DNA of 64,000 nt from Dendrocalamus latiflorus. Its lineage: Eukaryota; Streptophyta; Magnoliopsida; Poales; Poaceae. Where the stretch lies: the NCBI GenBank assembly GCA_017311315.1, contig CM029650.1, forward strand, positions 18,019,118 to 18,083,117. Reading direction: 5' to 3'. The notes under the pieces are model-generated. The model made no database searches. It was given only the letters and a program-made list of their open reading frames with translations, and had not been told where the DNA came from. Below are positions 31,949 through 44,578 of the stretch, piece by piece. The stretch's first letter is position 1. Each line of letters opens with the position of its first letter. Both the position numbers and the translations under genes were made by a program.

Positions 31949-33653
31949 ATCTCCCCCTTGATGAGTATATTGACAAACTCAGAAAAAGCAAGAAGTTGAG
32001 TTTGATTTTGAAGAATCCAACATGGTCCAAAGAAGAGAATGAAGCTAATGACCATGTCGACAGAAGGAACACTAGAGCAACAACTGAAAGAGCAAATTGA
32101 TCTCCAAAGCTCTAAACTGTTCCCAACAGACTTTTTCTTCTCTATTCTCCCCCTTTTGGCAATAAACACATCAAGATACAATAGAGAGAATATGACATGT
32201 CAATGGATGAATATGGCTGAAGTTTGTTTGTTTATTTAAGCATTTAGAGCCATGAGAATTATCCATATTGACCATACTGTAATACACCAAGCCATAACTC
32301 AATAAAATGCTATCTAGATCATGACAACATATATATAAGCCAGCTAGAGCACATAAATGACAATCTGAAATGTAATGCATTTTGTGAGCAAGTCACGTCA
32401 TCAATGAGTAAAGTCTAGCTAGAGACATCCAAGGATGATGCAGGCCATGTCAATAAGCTAAGCGGAACAAAGAAGCTAACATTGAGTCCAAATAGAGTGC
32501 TATAAGCTCAAGATTGAAACATTGGTTAAAGTACTTGGTTCTGATTGTAGATTAAGCAAATTGAGCACATTAAACATTGTCTTTTGAAAGCATATGGTTG
32601 TTTTCAACCCAATTTTTTGTTTATGTGCTAGATCTCAAGCCTTATGCGACTACTCCAAGCAATAAGCTTAAGAAGATAGTCTAGGTCATCCAAAACTCCC
32701 CCTGAGTTCATGCCTAGTGCAATGGCAAGCTGTCTCATGAGAAAGAATTGGTGAAATCAGTTTTTTCGCACAAATAGAGATTTTTTGCTTTTTAACACAT
32801 TGTACTAACTCATGTATCATCAGGAGACTAAAACAGCTCAAACTAAGGCTCAATATAGATTCAACGCTCTACTCAGCCTATTTGACATGGCATGAATCAT
32901 AAAAGGATAGCTCAAGAAAGACTAAACTCAAATGCTAGCATGACAATTTTAATTTAAGTTGATCAATTTTACTTAACTTATCATGGCAAACGCTAGTCTA
33001 CACATATGAAGTCATGATAAATTTAGCAAGCTAAGCATAAGTCATGGCAAAGTGTAAAGCACTGAAGCATGTCATAACAGGATAATAATCAAGGCTCAAT
33101 GCAGATTGATTATAATACTAGAATGCTGAAAATGCACGAAAGACCAGTTCCCCCTCAACATTAAATGCAACTTTTAGTTCAAGTTGAGTTAAGTCAATAT
33201 TAAGCTCCAGAAGCTCCCAAATGAACTCCCCTTGAATCAAAGCATTAAATTCGAGAAGTTGGCAAAGAAAACCAAAACAGGCAGTCCTTAAAGCATAGAT
33301 AAGATATAGAGACAACTATGGCTCAGACTGACTCTCATCTACCCCATATGACTCCAGGACAATCAGCTGAAGTAAATCACACACTAGAGAGCAAACACGT
33401 ACCCTGTCTACCCGAGGGTGGCCCATCCCTCGCTAGAACCTACAAGAAGTGAGTGAGCTCAACCTAGTGAGATAAGAAATAGCTACTCCTGGAAGTACAA
33501 GATAAGAGTAAGAAGTCTAAGCAACTCAACACAAGAAACACTCTAACCTATGCTAGAAGGACTTAACCCAATGCACCCGCAAATGCAATGCAACAGAAAT
33601 GAGACAGAAGCATAATTAATATAATAAAGCAGTAAAGCTCAAGCTCCCCCTCA
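31949..33653 (-). other. Sirevirus 3' untranslated region with multiple polypurine tracts
   Basis: On the minus strand GGGGGAG-type polypurine tracts recur: complements CTCCCCC(T) near 31951, 32146, 32696, 33149, 33223 and 33643. Repeated polypurine tracts are a recognised trait of Sireviruses; the one next to the LTR (31949-31958) primes plus-strand synthesis. No envelope-like open frame is evident. Confidence 0.8.
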
Positions 33654-36600
33654 CTACAGTCCGTAAGGACAAACCACCCCAAGCTCTCCCCGCAGAGCTG
33701 AAAACCTCGAACTGTCCAAAGGCTTGGTGAAGATGTCAGCCAACTGGTGGTCACTCTCCACAAACTGGAGCACTATATCACCCTTCTCTACATGGTCTCT
33801 AAGAAAGTGGTATCGGATATCAATGTGCTTGGTCCGAGAGTGCTGCACTGGGTTTTTAGCAATGTTGATAGCAGACGTGTTATCACAAAAGAGTGGAACA
33901 CTGTCTAAGACTAACCCAAAGTCCCGCAGGGTCGAAACCATCCAAAGTACCTGGCTGCAGCAACTGGCAGCAGCAACGTACTCGGCCTCTGCAGTGGACT
34001 GTGCAACACCGGACTGCTTCCTCGAAGACCAGGAAACGAGAGAAGTGCCAATGAATTGGCAGGTGCCAGAGGTGCTCTTCCTATCTATCCTACAGCCGGC
34101 AAAGTCTGCATCCGAGAAGGCTCTCAAGGAAAGACAGGATGAGGAAGAGTACCAGATACCATAGTCAATGGTAGCTCGAAGGTACCGAAAGATGCGCTTC
34201 ACCGCCTGGCGGTGAGATACGCGAGGAGAAGCCTGAAAACGAGCACACAGACACACTGAGAAGTGTATGTCTGGTCTCGAGGCAGTGAGGTAAAGAAGGG
34301 AGCCGATCATACTTCTGAATTCTTTCTGATCAACTGGCTCGCCATCCTCATCTGGGTCAAGATAGGCCGTAGAAGCCATCGGAGTTGACACCGGCTTCCC
34401 ATCACTCATATCGAAGCGTCTCAGGAGGTCACGAGTGTACTTGCCCTGATGTAGAAAAGTACCCTCCCGAGACTGCTTGATTTGGAAGCCAAGGAAGAAA
34501 GTCAACTCACCCATCATGCTCATCTCAAACTCGGTGCTCATGACATCCGAGAACTGAGAAACCAGAGCATGGGAAGAGCCGCCAAAGATGATGTCATCGA
34601 CATAGATTTGGACGAGCAGAAGGTCACTATCAAGCCTACGGATAAACAAAGTCTTGTCTACTTTACCCATCTCAAACCCATGACTCAACAAGTAGGACTT
34701 AAGCCTCTCATACCAAGCTCTGGGGGCCTGCTTAAGTCCATACAACGCTTTGGAAAGCTTGAAGACATGGTGTGGGTATTTGGGGTTCTCGAAACCTGGA
34801 GGCTGTCTGACGTAAACTTCTTCCTCAATGACTCCATTAAGGAAGGCACTCTTGACGTCCATCTGGTAGAGCTTGAAACCCTTAGAAGCTGCAAAGGCAA
34901 GCAGGATTCTAATAGCCTCAAGTCGAGCTACAGGGGCAAAGGTCTCCTCGAAGTCTAGACCCTCAACCTGGGAAAACCCCTGAGCTACCAGTCTAGCCTT
35001 GTTTCGAATAACCACGCCATCCTCGCTCTGCTTGTTCTTGAACACCCACTTAGTCCCAATAATATTGTGACCTCGCGGGGGCTCGACAAGCGATCAGACC
35101 TTGTTCCTCTCGAAATTTTCTAACTCCTCATGCATGGCATTGACCCAGGACACATCGGAAAGAGCATGAAAAACATCCTTGGGCTCAAATGAGGCAATGA
35201 AAGCAAAATGGAGACAGAATTGAGATAAGCCAGATTTTGAGCGGGTAACACGCTCGAATAGGTCTCCAATCATCTGCTCAGAAGGATGCCTTTTCTGGAT
35301 ATATCGGGGAGGTCCTGGATGAGATGAAGAAGTGGCCTCTACCTCGTGTGCAGACGCGGTAGGAACAGAGCCACTAGCTCCGGAGGAAGCAGTAGGCAAA
35401 GGCTGATCACCTCGAGGTGCCGTGGAAGAAGGCATCTCAAGGGGAGGATGAGGAGCTGGATCAGGTAAACAATCATCGTCTCCATCGTCCTCATCATCCA
35501 CAAAGATGGTCTCGGACTGCTCTAAAGAACCTGAGATATCGGGCCTAGTCCCCGGACTGGCCTCGTCGAAGGTCACCTCACAGGTCTCTACCATTTTACT
35601 AGATTCGCAGTTCCAAACCCGATAAGCCCGCGAAGAAGGCGAGTAACCTAGAAAGATACCATCACAAGAATGTGACTCGAACTTGTCTAGGTTCCCGGAC
35701 TTCAAAATAAAGCACTTGCAACCAAACACACGAAAATGAGAGACGTTGGGCTTTCGCCCGTATCTCATCTCATAAGAAGTGCGGTGCAAGTGTGCCCTAA
35801 GAAAGACTCGATTTGAGACATGGCACGCGGTGGCTATAGCCTCAGCCCAAAACTTCCGCGGTGTAGAGTATTCATCAAGCATCGTCCTGGCCATCTCAAC
35901 CAAGGTACGGTTCTTCCTCTCCACAACGCCATTTTGTTGAGGGACGTGCGGAGAAGAGAACTGGTGCTCTACACCTGTCTCACCACAAAAACTCTCGAAG
36001 TAGGAATTCTTGAACTCCGTGCCATTGTCACTGCGGATCGCTCGTAAGGCACCCGGGAGCTCAACAGAAAGCCTACTGAAAAGACCTCGGAAATGTGAAA
36101 ATGTCTCATCCTTCGAGGCTAAGAAAAACACCCAAGAATACCTCGAGAAGTCATCGACCACGACAAGAACATACCACTTCCCTCCTGCTGACTGCACTCG
36201 AGCTGGTCCAACAGTGTCCATATGGAGCAGCTGTCCCGGTGCATCGGTCATAGTAACTGTGACCGGAGGGTGAGAAGCGGCAACCATCTTGCCATGCCGG
36301 CATGGAGCACAGACTAGATCTTTGACCATCTTGAGTTTCGGCAAACCACGAATGAGATCGTGGCCGCTAACTCGAGTCAAATGGTCAAACCCAATGTGAC
36401 CAAGTCTACTATGCCAGAAAGAAAGATCGCGGGACTCAGAGGCAACTAAACACCTAAGAGGATCACCAGAAGACTCAGAAAAATCAGCACGAAAGATCCT
36501 CCCAAAACGAGAAATCCCGCAAACCAGACTACCCGAAGCATCAAGAATTTTGCAATTGTTTTTCTTGAAGCTCACCTCGAAACCGTCATCGGTAAGCTGA

Positions 36601-36879
36601 GAAATGGAAAGCAAATTGTACTGCAGCTTACTAACCAAGGCTACATCTTTCAAAATGAAAGAATCATTAATGCGCACAGTACCTTTGGCGATGACGCGTC
36701 CAGATGAAGCATCTCCGAAGGTGATCGTCTCATCACCTGTAGCACGGGCAAGGGAAGAAAACCAACGGGAATCTCCGGTCATGTGTCGTGAACACCCGGA
36801 GTCTACGAGCCAAACCTTTCCCTTCCCTGCCCGGCGAACCTGAGTCAAACAGAGAGTAAAGTCTCAGTACTGGGGTAAA
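33654..36879 (-). pseudogene. Sirevirus pol (protease, integrase, RT, RNase H) with one internal stop
   Basis: In a different frame from gag, starting close after its stop. Order: protease with VDSGCSRHMTGD (~36800); GAG-pre-integrase SFWHSRLGHIGFDHL; integrase core with VVDDFSRYSWVF, RSDNGTEFKN and PQQNGVVERKNRT; reverse transcriptase with QIYVDDIIFGGS (~34605); RNase H with FSDADFAGC and CDNTSAINIAKNP; stop at 33654. A single TGA at 35094-35096 replaces the Trp expected after RNKV, between integrase and RT. Otherwise the two frames, of 584 and 463+ residues, are open. How pol is expressed from another frame (frameshift or splicing; a TTTGACTCAG sits before the protease) is not shown here. 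Confidence 0.93.
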
Positions 36880-39780
36880 TCAAGAGTGATTTTGGCACCA
36901 ATACTGAACAACACGTCGAGCAGATGAAGTAGTCAAGCACGACTGACCTCTATCTACCCTACGCTCTCTGTCACTCACAGCAGAAGGTCTGTGAGCAGAC
37001 CTGAAGCTATTGCGGGGTCCGACTGCTACGGGAGAGCGAGTCGGAACACCGGCAACACGCTGAACACGCCGCGGGTAACTGTCTCGACGGGGGAAACGAG
37101 ATGTACCCTCAGGACGGCGGAAGTCATGACCAGGAACAGCATGAGGACGAAAAACAGAAGACTCAGAAAAACCAAGTCCTCGATGCTGCCCAAACCCATC
37201 AACAGCAGTAAACCTAGACCTCGTGCTGGTCCTAGGTGCACTCAGGATCTGGGGCTGACCCTGAATACGCCGAGGAGACTCAACACGGTCTCTACGCGCG
37301 ATCTTGGCGCGCCTGAAGCATCGATCAACCGTGTGTCCATCCTTCTGACAGAAGGTGCAGTGATACTTCATCCTCTGAGAGGTAGAAGTAGCACGGTCAG
37401 GCTTCGCCTTCTGAGAGGCCGAAGCAGCAGGTGCAATCACCTTGCTGTCAGAAATCCCCTGGACATAGCCCGCTGACTTAAATTGGACTTTCTCGGTCCT
37501 GGGCTCGGTCTCGATCACACCTGGTGCTATGGGTCTGAGCACAGCAGGTGGATGCTTCCTCATATCCTCATAATAGTCATATACTAGACCCTGATTAAAT
37601 CTGCAAATCTTGGACTGGTCTAGAATAAGATTAAGCTTCTTCTTGCCGCCTACAAATCTCTCAAGAGTGTTCATAAGGTACTGACACTCCCGAAAAAGAG
37701 AGGTGCAAGAAGAGCAGGGAGAAGAGGGAACAGCAGGAGGTAAGGGAGCAGAAGAAGAACCAACAGTAGAGAAAAGAATGGCTTGTGCACGCACAGCCGA
37801 CTCTGAGGGGACAGTCCTACTACTAGCAGGTTGGTTCGCGTCTCTAAGCGTCTCATCCTTACCCTGGGGCTTCTCCCCCACACCATCAATCACATCACAA
37901 CCAGATTGTGGCTTCTCTAGTAAGTCCTTAGTTAGCTTCACACATTTGTCATTCAAAGCAACGAGTTCAAGTTTTAGTTTATCACAACTAATGCATGGTG
38001 AGCTAACAGGATCCTTAGTCGCATACTGAGCTATTTTCTTGTTGTTGTCAATCATTTCTTGAAACTGTTTTGAGACAGATTCAAGTTCAGCAGTTAACTT
38101 AGGACAATTCAAACATGAATCAATGGGCTCAAGCAATGAAGCACGCAACTCAGCAATCTTGTGATCTGCCCGTTTTAGGTTCATCTTTAAATTATTGTAA
38201 TTTTCACAAGACTCGGGCAGATCAAGGAGCATGGCATAAGGTCCTCTAGCAGCAATGTCCTTAACCTCACATGAGGTGGGAGAAGTAGTCTCATCAGTAG
38301 TAAGTAGGGTAACAACCATCCTACTCAACTCTAACTCAGCAAGCAGACTAACATTCTCCACCTTAATAGAATCAAGCTCAGAGGACACACTATCATGCGA
38401 GGTCCTTAATTTCTCCATATCAACCAGCAAAGCAGAGCATGTATCACAGTCGTCACGGGAGGGAGTAGATGTAAGTGAAGTAAGCTCCCGTGACAGTCTA
38501 TCTACTTCCTTTTCCAACTCGCTACATCTAGCTCTAGATCTAGCATGAAATCCTCCTAGCTTAAGGAAAGCTTCATTAAGTTGGTCATAGGAGGGACATA
38601 CCTCGTCCGAGTCGGAGTACAGCTCGCTGTCGCTGAGTTCGCCCTCGAGGGCCATGAAGCACATGCCGGAGAAGTCGTCGCCGCTCTTGGGATCTTGGTC
38701 ACCCGTCCCGTCGTCGTCGCTCCATCCCTCCACCTCGCTGAGGTCGAGGTCGTCGAACGCGGTGAGGACGCGGTGGAACAGCTTCTTGGCCTTCCCGAAG
38801 TCGCGGAACTTCTTCTTGCCTTGGGCAGGGACTGGAGGCTTCTTGTTGCGGTTCTTGTCGGTGTAGTCGTTCTTGCCCGAACCGCCCCAGTCAGCTTTGC
38901 CCTTCTCCAGTTTGGGGCAGTTTGCCCGAATGTGGTTGGGGCCACCACACTCGAAGCAAATGACTGGACCGCCTCTCTTTCTGTCCCTCCTCCTCTTGTA
39001 AGCATGGGAGAACTTCCGAGCTAGGAGGGCCAGCTGTTCATCCTCTAGCTGCTCTAACTGATCATCAGTTACGTCACAGAGAGCAGCTAGGGAGAACCCA
39101 CAAAGCGAATCGGCGGAAAAACCAGAAGCCGAACTGGGATCGGTGACCAAAGCCATCGACTGTGACTTCGACCGACGAGAGACAACGTCAATCTCGTGAG
39201 TCTTGAGGCGCGAGTACAGCGCGTCAAGAGTCAGGGTCGAGAGGTCTGTCGTGTCTTTGATGGTGGTCACCTTCATCTCCCACACGCGCAGATCGAGTGC
39301 CGCGAGCATCTGACGAGCGTTGTCCGAGTCGGGGTATGTGAGACCGACCGCTCGGAGGTTGCTCAAGATTTTGTGAAATCGCGAAAAGCACTCGTCCAGG
39401 GACTCACCAGCAAGCATCTCGAATTTGTTGTATTCGCGCTTGAACTGGTCCTGTCGAACCGTCTTGATCTGGGTGGTGCCCTCATGGTATGCGTCGAGGG
39501 TCACCCAGATGTCATAGGCGGACGACAGGTGAGATATACGGTCAAACTCGCTACGATTCAACCCCTGGATGATGATGTTCCTTGCCTTTGCATTCGCCTC
39601 AACATCAGACATATTCCCGGCATTGATGTTCTCATCGGCAGGAACAACGAATCGTACCTTGACCTTCCGCCAGATGGCATACCCCTGGGCCTGGATGTAT
39701 GTCTCCATTCGGCTCTTCCAGAAGGGGTAATCGATGCCATCGAACACGGGCGGCTTGGTCGAGTACTTGTCCGTCGCCAT
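36880..39780 (-). CDS. Sirevirus gag, 966 aa
   Basis: Intact frame from ATG 39780 (MATDKYSTKPPVFDGIDY) to a stop at 36880. The N-terminal part is the copia gag/UBN2-type fold (FWKSRMETYIQAQGYAIW). Zinc knuckle 1 is CFECGGPNHIRANC (~38925-38970). An acidic stretch and long heptad-rich coiled coil follow (LEKEVDRLSRELTSL, about residues 430-640). A second CCHC finger is CTFCQKDGHTVDRC (~37320-37365), and the tail is Arg-rich. The long coiled-coil gag with a second finger is typical of grass Sireviruses. It would form the virus-like particle and package RNA. Confidence 0.95.
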   Translation of the reverse strand: MATDKYSTKPPVFDGIDYPFWKSRMETYIQAQGYAIWRKVKVRFVVPADENINAGNMSDVEANAKARNIIIQGLNRSEFDRISHLSSAYDIWVTLDAYHEGTTQIKTVRQDQFKREYNKFEMLAGESLDECFSRFHKILSNLRAVGLTYPDSDNARQMLAALDLRVWEMKVTTIKDTTDLSTLTLDALYSRLKTHEIDVVSRRSKSQSMALVTDPSSASGFSADSLCGFSLAALCDVTDDQLEQLEDEQLALLARKFSHAYKRRRDRKRGGPVICFECGGPNHIRANCPKLEKGKADWGGSGKNDYTDKNRNKKPPVPAQGKKKFRDFGKAKKLFHRVLTAFDDLDLSEVEGWSDDDGTGDQDPKSGDDFSGMCFMALEGELSDSELYSDSDEVCPSYDQLNEAFLKLGGFHARSRARCSELEKEVDRLSRELTSLTSTPSRDDCDTCSALLVDMEKLRTSHDSVSSELDSIKVENVSLLAELELSRMVVTLLTTDETTSPTSCEVKDIAARGPYAMLLDLPESCENYNNLKMNLKRADHKIAELRASLLEPIDSCLNCPKLTAELESVSKQFQEMIDNNKKIAQYATKDPVSSPCISCDKLKLELVALNDKCVKLTKDLLEKPQSGCDVIDGVGEKPQGKDETLRDANQPASSRTVPSESAVRAQAILFSTVGSSSAPLPPAVPSSPCSSCTSLFRECQYLMNTLERFVGGKKKLNLILDQSKICRFNQGLVYDYYEDMRKHPPAVLRPIAPGVIETEPRTEKVQFKSAGYVQGISDSKVIAPAASASQKAKPDRATSTSQRMKYHCTFCQKDGHTVDRCFRRAKIARRDRVESPRRIQGQPQILSAPRTSTRSRFTAVDGFGQHRGLGFSESSVFRPHAVPGHDFRRPEGTSRFPRRDSYPRRVQRVAGVPTRSPVAVGPRNSFRSAHRPSAVSDRERRVDRGQSCLTTSSARRVVQYWCQNHS

Positions 39781-39819
39781 GGCTCTTGAGACCGGTTAAG
39801 ATCTATGAATTAGAGCTAA

Positions 39820-39836
39820 CCGGCTCTGATACCAAT
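39820..39836 (-). other. Sirevirus primer-binding site
   Basis: Plus-strand complement CGGCTCTGATACCAATT; on the minus strand ATTGGTATCAGAGCCG directly follows the 5' LTR. It pairs with the 3' end of initiator Met-tRNA to start reverse transcription. Confidence 0.9.
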
Positions 39837-41808
39837 TGTAGGACCGAAATGGCGACAGAGGGGGGGGTGAATGTCGTCTTTAAAAATTAACGCCCCCGAA
39901 AAGTATCCACTAGAACTTTCTCTTCAATAGCTATGAGAAGCTATGAAGTGAGAAACTAAAAAATCAGATCAAATAAAAATGGATTCCAGAGCTATAAAAG
40001 GCAGCACAAAGTTCACTGCAGATATGGCTCAAAACTGCCGACCAACCATGAGTCTTGCCGAACAAAAGTATCGCAAGCAACTAGAACTAAAAAGCAAATG
40101 ATCGGATCAATCAAGCGCCCAAGAAAAAGGATAGTCTACTGCCGAACAAAAACTGAAGGTGCACAGGGAGGAGAAACAAGAAACTAAGAGTTGATCGACT
40201 TCCTATTGTCCTTCTCATGTGGCCCATTTTTTTTTTGGAAAGCTTTCAGAAAGAAAAAGCAAAAAGAGAGAACTCAAAGAAGAGACCACTCAAAAAGGAA
40301 AAGCTTCAACACTAATAACTTGACTCACGGAAGAAAGGATTGCGGCAAGAATTTGTACGTGAGTGCATGGCCGATCAAGTGAAAAAGCATGAAAGCAAAA
40401 CTAAAAAAGCCTATTTGCTGGCCGAACTGTAAGGGAAAAATGCTAACAAGTTGAAGCATCAATCTGGCATCAAACTGCAGCCTAACAGCAATACATCCAA
40501 GCTAGTACATGCTGCGTACAAAATTGATTTGCCACACAACAAAGACTGGATGGCAGCCGAACGGATCAAAACAAGCAAGAGTTCAATAAATGATTCGGCT
40601 GGCAGTGAGCAGACTAAACCAAGCTGTCCGAAAATTCATTTATTGCTTACTTCATTTAATGCTTGCTTCTTCCTGAAGTCTTGCCGAGAGCAAAGCTCCT
40701 GCTGCCAATCGGAATGACTAGCTTAGGACCAAAGAGTAAAAACCAAACCAATGAAAAGCACATCACGTAGCTTGTTGTTCATGATTGCACAACAATTAGC
40801 TCTCCTTTCCCATGAAGTAAAGAGTCAAGATAAAAGCACTTGTACGGCAGGGACAAAAGACATACACACCAGGAGAGGAAAACACGAACTAGCAATCAAA
40901 AACCAACTCACACAGAGGAACTAGAAATAGAGAGATACAAACTTCAACGATTTCATTCCAAATCCACAAGAATACAGACGAGTCCCGATACGCATGGACA
41001 TTAGGACTAAAGGAGTGATTACAATCTCTCAGTCCATCCTCTCCCTCTCAATCCTCAAGATCACCAAGAGCTACACATGCTTCTTGGGAGGAACACACAC
41101 ATACACACATGGAGAGACACAAATAAAAACCCTAACTTTTGCACCCACTCTCTCAAAATTTCAGCACACATCTCCCTCTCTATTTATAGCCTCCACTAAT
41201 GGGTTTGCACCATGCTTTACCCATTAGGCCTTCAACCACTCGGCGCTTTATCCAAACCCGCTTCCTTTTGTGCCGCTTTGCGTTTTTACCGAAACGCCCC
41301 TCGCGCACCTTCCAGGAAGCTTCCTCATCCCTTGCCTCGCAAGCCACGCAGCTTCGCCGTCCTCGGCACACCTCGACCGTTCTGACCTCAGCGCCACCTG
41401 CGCCTAGTCCAGTCCATCGTGCCTCGCCACGACTCCACCTCGAGTCCACGTCGTCTTCGACACATCCCGACCGTTCTGACCTCAGCGCCACCTGCGCCTA
41501 GTCCGGTCCTCTGTGTCTCGCCATGACTCCACTCGATGTCCTGCAGCCAACACAGACAGGAAACAAATCACATAGCACCGCTCGACACAAAGTAACCAAA
41601 TATAATCATCAGAAAGATACTCAAAGCCCAAATCGACCGAAGCGAAAAATAAACGTCCTAACCACGTCTGACCGCTTTTGACCAAGTCCGACCGAATTCA
41701 TTGCACCACGCAACGACATGGTCCGAACCACCCAAACCAAACTCGACTTATCTAAACCACGGTCAATTACTCATCATACACATGGAGTCACGACCACCTG
41801 GTCTCTCA
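39837..41808 (-). repeat. 5' LTR of the Sirevirus (right)
   Basis: 1972 bp. It holds the promoter for the element: minus strand, with a TATA-like CTATAAATA at about 41181-41189 (plus strand TATTTATAG). Chance frames of up to 103 aa occur identically in both LTRs. Confidence 0.95.
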
Positions 41809-44578
41809 ATAGGTAATTCCCTTAGTTCTGGACAACGTCTTACTGTCAGAGTATGAACAGTTGCCGGTAGGGATGAGTCAATGCAGCCACTACTGGACGC
41901 ATCGGACGATTGGCCTATTTGTTGTAATCTTGGAAGATTTTCAAGCACAATATGATTTAGCAATGGCAACCCTTCAAGCGAGGGGAGACGAGCCAAATTT
42001 ATACAGTTTCTCAATTGGATTGATGCCAGGTTTTTGACAGAGAGGCTCTCGATCCAAAGGGGCAGGCTTTGCCCCCCATAACCAGAAATTTGTAGTTCCC
42101 TAACATTATCATGTAGATTAAGGTGATGAAGAACTTTATAGTCATCTGCCCTGCTTTCTTCATTTGTCCTGTTTACTGACCACCCCAGAGACAGCGAGGT
42201 GAGATACCGTTTTTCATGCAACCTGGCATTGCCAGCTTCTTCAGGTTTTTCTACATTCTCAAGACCCTGCACTTGTAGCTTACGTAGACTTTTTAAGTTG
42301 CCGAGTGCGCTTATTTCGTTTCCTTTCTTTCCTTGTACCCGGTAATTGTTTAACTCCTGAAGAGAAGTTAGCTTGCCTATTGGGAACTCACCAAATGCAT
42401 CTCGTCCATAGGTTAGATATCGCAAACGATCAAGGTACCCAAAATGTTTTTCTCGTCTCAATTTTTTCTTTTGGATTTTTTGTTCCCTTCGATCAATTAA
42501 TAACTGCCCCTGTTCCTTCACACGACTCATGCCCCACTTAACGCCTGGATCCAAAAGTACCATTAAGTGATAAAGTTTCAGAAGTCCCTCTGCTGATGCC
42601 CCTTCTGACATCCCACCGAACTTGATGTAACGAAGGTGCTTCAAATTAGCGAATATGTCAGGAAAATGTTCAACCTTCAAATTTATTTGCAGTAGACGCA
42701 GAGCTTTTGAGTTTTCTACAACATTTGAAATCATATGTGCCATATCCTCACTAACATCGGCTCCTCTGATAATAATTGTACGCAAGTTTCTAAAACGAGA
42801 GATTTCCTTGACCTCCTCAATGGAATAACAGGCAATACTTGAGACGGACAGGTGTAGGACTGTATCCTTTACATCTTCAAATCTGGCAGGATAAATTATT
42901 CTTGCACATTCACCAGAAGACACATATGTTGCCAATTCATGCATTAAGTCATGCATTACATAATATTCGTGTTGTCCATCATCATCAAACAGATCTCTGG
43001 ATTTCAGATCAAATAATGACTTTCTGGTCAGTTGAGCCAAGCAACGTTCTCCAATGTCCTCAAGTGTTTCTGAAGGTTTTGTGGCTTGCGAGATCAATCC
43101 TGAACCCATCCACATCTGCAACAATTCTTTCTTTGCAAATTTATAGTCCTGCTTAAATATGCTGCAGTATCGGAAGCAAACCTGAGACTCTGTTGGCAGG
43201 TTGTTGTAGCTTAATCTGAGAACTTTCATAATGTCATCTTCAGTTCCTTTAAAATGTCCCAAACCTTCGTGCAAGAAATTGTTCCAGTAGACGAACTCCC
43301 TATTGTCTGCTAAATGCTTACAAACAACCTTTGTGACCAAGGGACATCCACCCAGTTTGCGTGCAATATTTTTTCCAGTTTGTTCCAAATTCCCATAATC
43401 TTGTGGATTGACACCAGAAAAGACATGATGATGGAAGAGATCGAGATTTTCACCTTCTTCTAGTTCTTCTAAGGCCAAGAACTCTGCTTTGATTCCCATC
43501 ACGTGTGCAGCACTGATGGCTACCGATTTCATTCGGGTTGTCAACAGAATTTTGCTCCCGCTCATCCCTGTCCTCAGAGGAGCAAATAGCTTTTCCCATT
43601 CATTTGTTTTCTCTTCTTCCCAAACATCATCTTAAATAAGCAAAAACCTAACAGACATCAGTTTCTCTTTCAGATCTAGCTGTAATGGCTCATAATCTTT
43701 ATTACTATGCTTTACCCTTGTAGCAGATTCCAGTACCTTCCTGATCACCGACGTTGCGTCAAAGCTAGTAGATACAGTGACCCAGATGATCTTGAAATCC
43801 TTCACCTCCTCTTGTTTGCATATACTCTGAGCCAAAGTAGTCTTCCCCATACCACCATGACCAACTATTGAAAGGACAGGAATATGATAAGTACTCGGCA
43901 TAGTCTCAGCCTCTTCAATTGATGTCTTCTTGGTCAGCCATTCAAGTATCCTTTTCTTCTCCATTATTCGGCCAACAAATTTAGTTACAGTTTCCGTCGA
44001 ACCTGTCTGGCGATCATTGTTCGCTGAATCTTCCTGCTGCCGACTGCTGGAAGCCGCTCCCTTGCGACGTTCTATAACTTCAAGAAATTTCGTAGTACCT
44101 GCAGCAACCTTGTTTAAACCCTCCATTGCTTTCTTCAGCTTCTCGCGTGTGCCTCGATGAGTAAATTTTTTCAGAGTCTTATCCAAAATACTGACATGCT
44201 TAACAGATTTGACAGCTTTATGCTTCATCTTAACAAAAGAGGAGCCCCAGTCACTCACCTTTTCATCCTCGGCCTTCTGTTCAAGCTCGTAATACTCGAG
44301 CTCATCGATCGCGTCCTCAGCCGCCTCGACCGCATCCCTGAGCTGCCAGAACCACTGATCCAGCGCTTCGCTGTCGTTGTTGTTCATGATATGATCCGGG
44401 CTGACGACATCGAGCACCGCTTGGATCTGCGGCATTCTTTCCCCTCGCTCTTCATCTTCTCCATGCTTTCGGTGTTGAAGTAGCCATTGAGGTATTCGAA
44501 GCCCTTGGTGACCATCACCTTGATGATAGGACCTGCCACCGATTTCCCTGCAAACGCTACCAGACTAGCAGAAGCCAT
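41809..44578 (-). pseudogene. CC-NBS-LRR resistance gene (NLR), N-terminal part, inactivated
   Basis: Starts at ATG 44578 (MASASLVAFAGKSVAG). A coiled-coil domain follows, broken by a frameshift near 44440 between MEKMKSEGKE and MPQIQAVLDVV. NB-ARC motifs: P-loop VGHGGMGKTTLA (~43845), IIWVTVST, kinase-2 with TAA (43632-43634) in place of the Leu before DDVW, GSKILLTTR, GGCPL, RNBS-D CFRYCSIFKQDYKF and YVMHDLMHELA. The LRR starts near 42850 and breaks off at RELP where the Sirevirus inserted. An intact gene would be an intracellular immune receptor that switches ADP to ATP on recognition. Three independent lesions here make a working product very unlikely. Confidence 0.95.

Larger units (their letters stand above)
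29867..41808 (-). mobile_element. Sirevirus-type copia retrotransposon, full length and young
   Basis: The LTRs begin TGTAGGACCGAAATGGCGA and end TGGTCTCTCA (plus-strand reading): left 29867-31948 and right 39837-41808. A perfect TSD ATAGG is at 29862-29866 and 41809-41813. The element reads on the minus strand: primer-binding site (complement CCGGCTCTGATACCAAT at 39820-39836), gag, protease-integrase-RT-RNase H, then a long 3' region with multiple polypurine tracts. By eye the LTRs differ at about 13 substitutions over about 1.97 kb, plus a MITE present only in the left one, so insertion was recent. It sits inside the LRR of an NLR gene. Confidence 0.97.
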
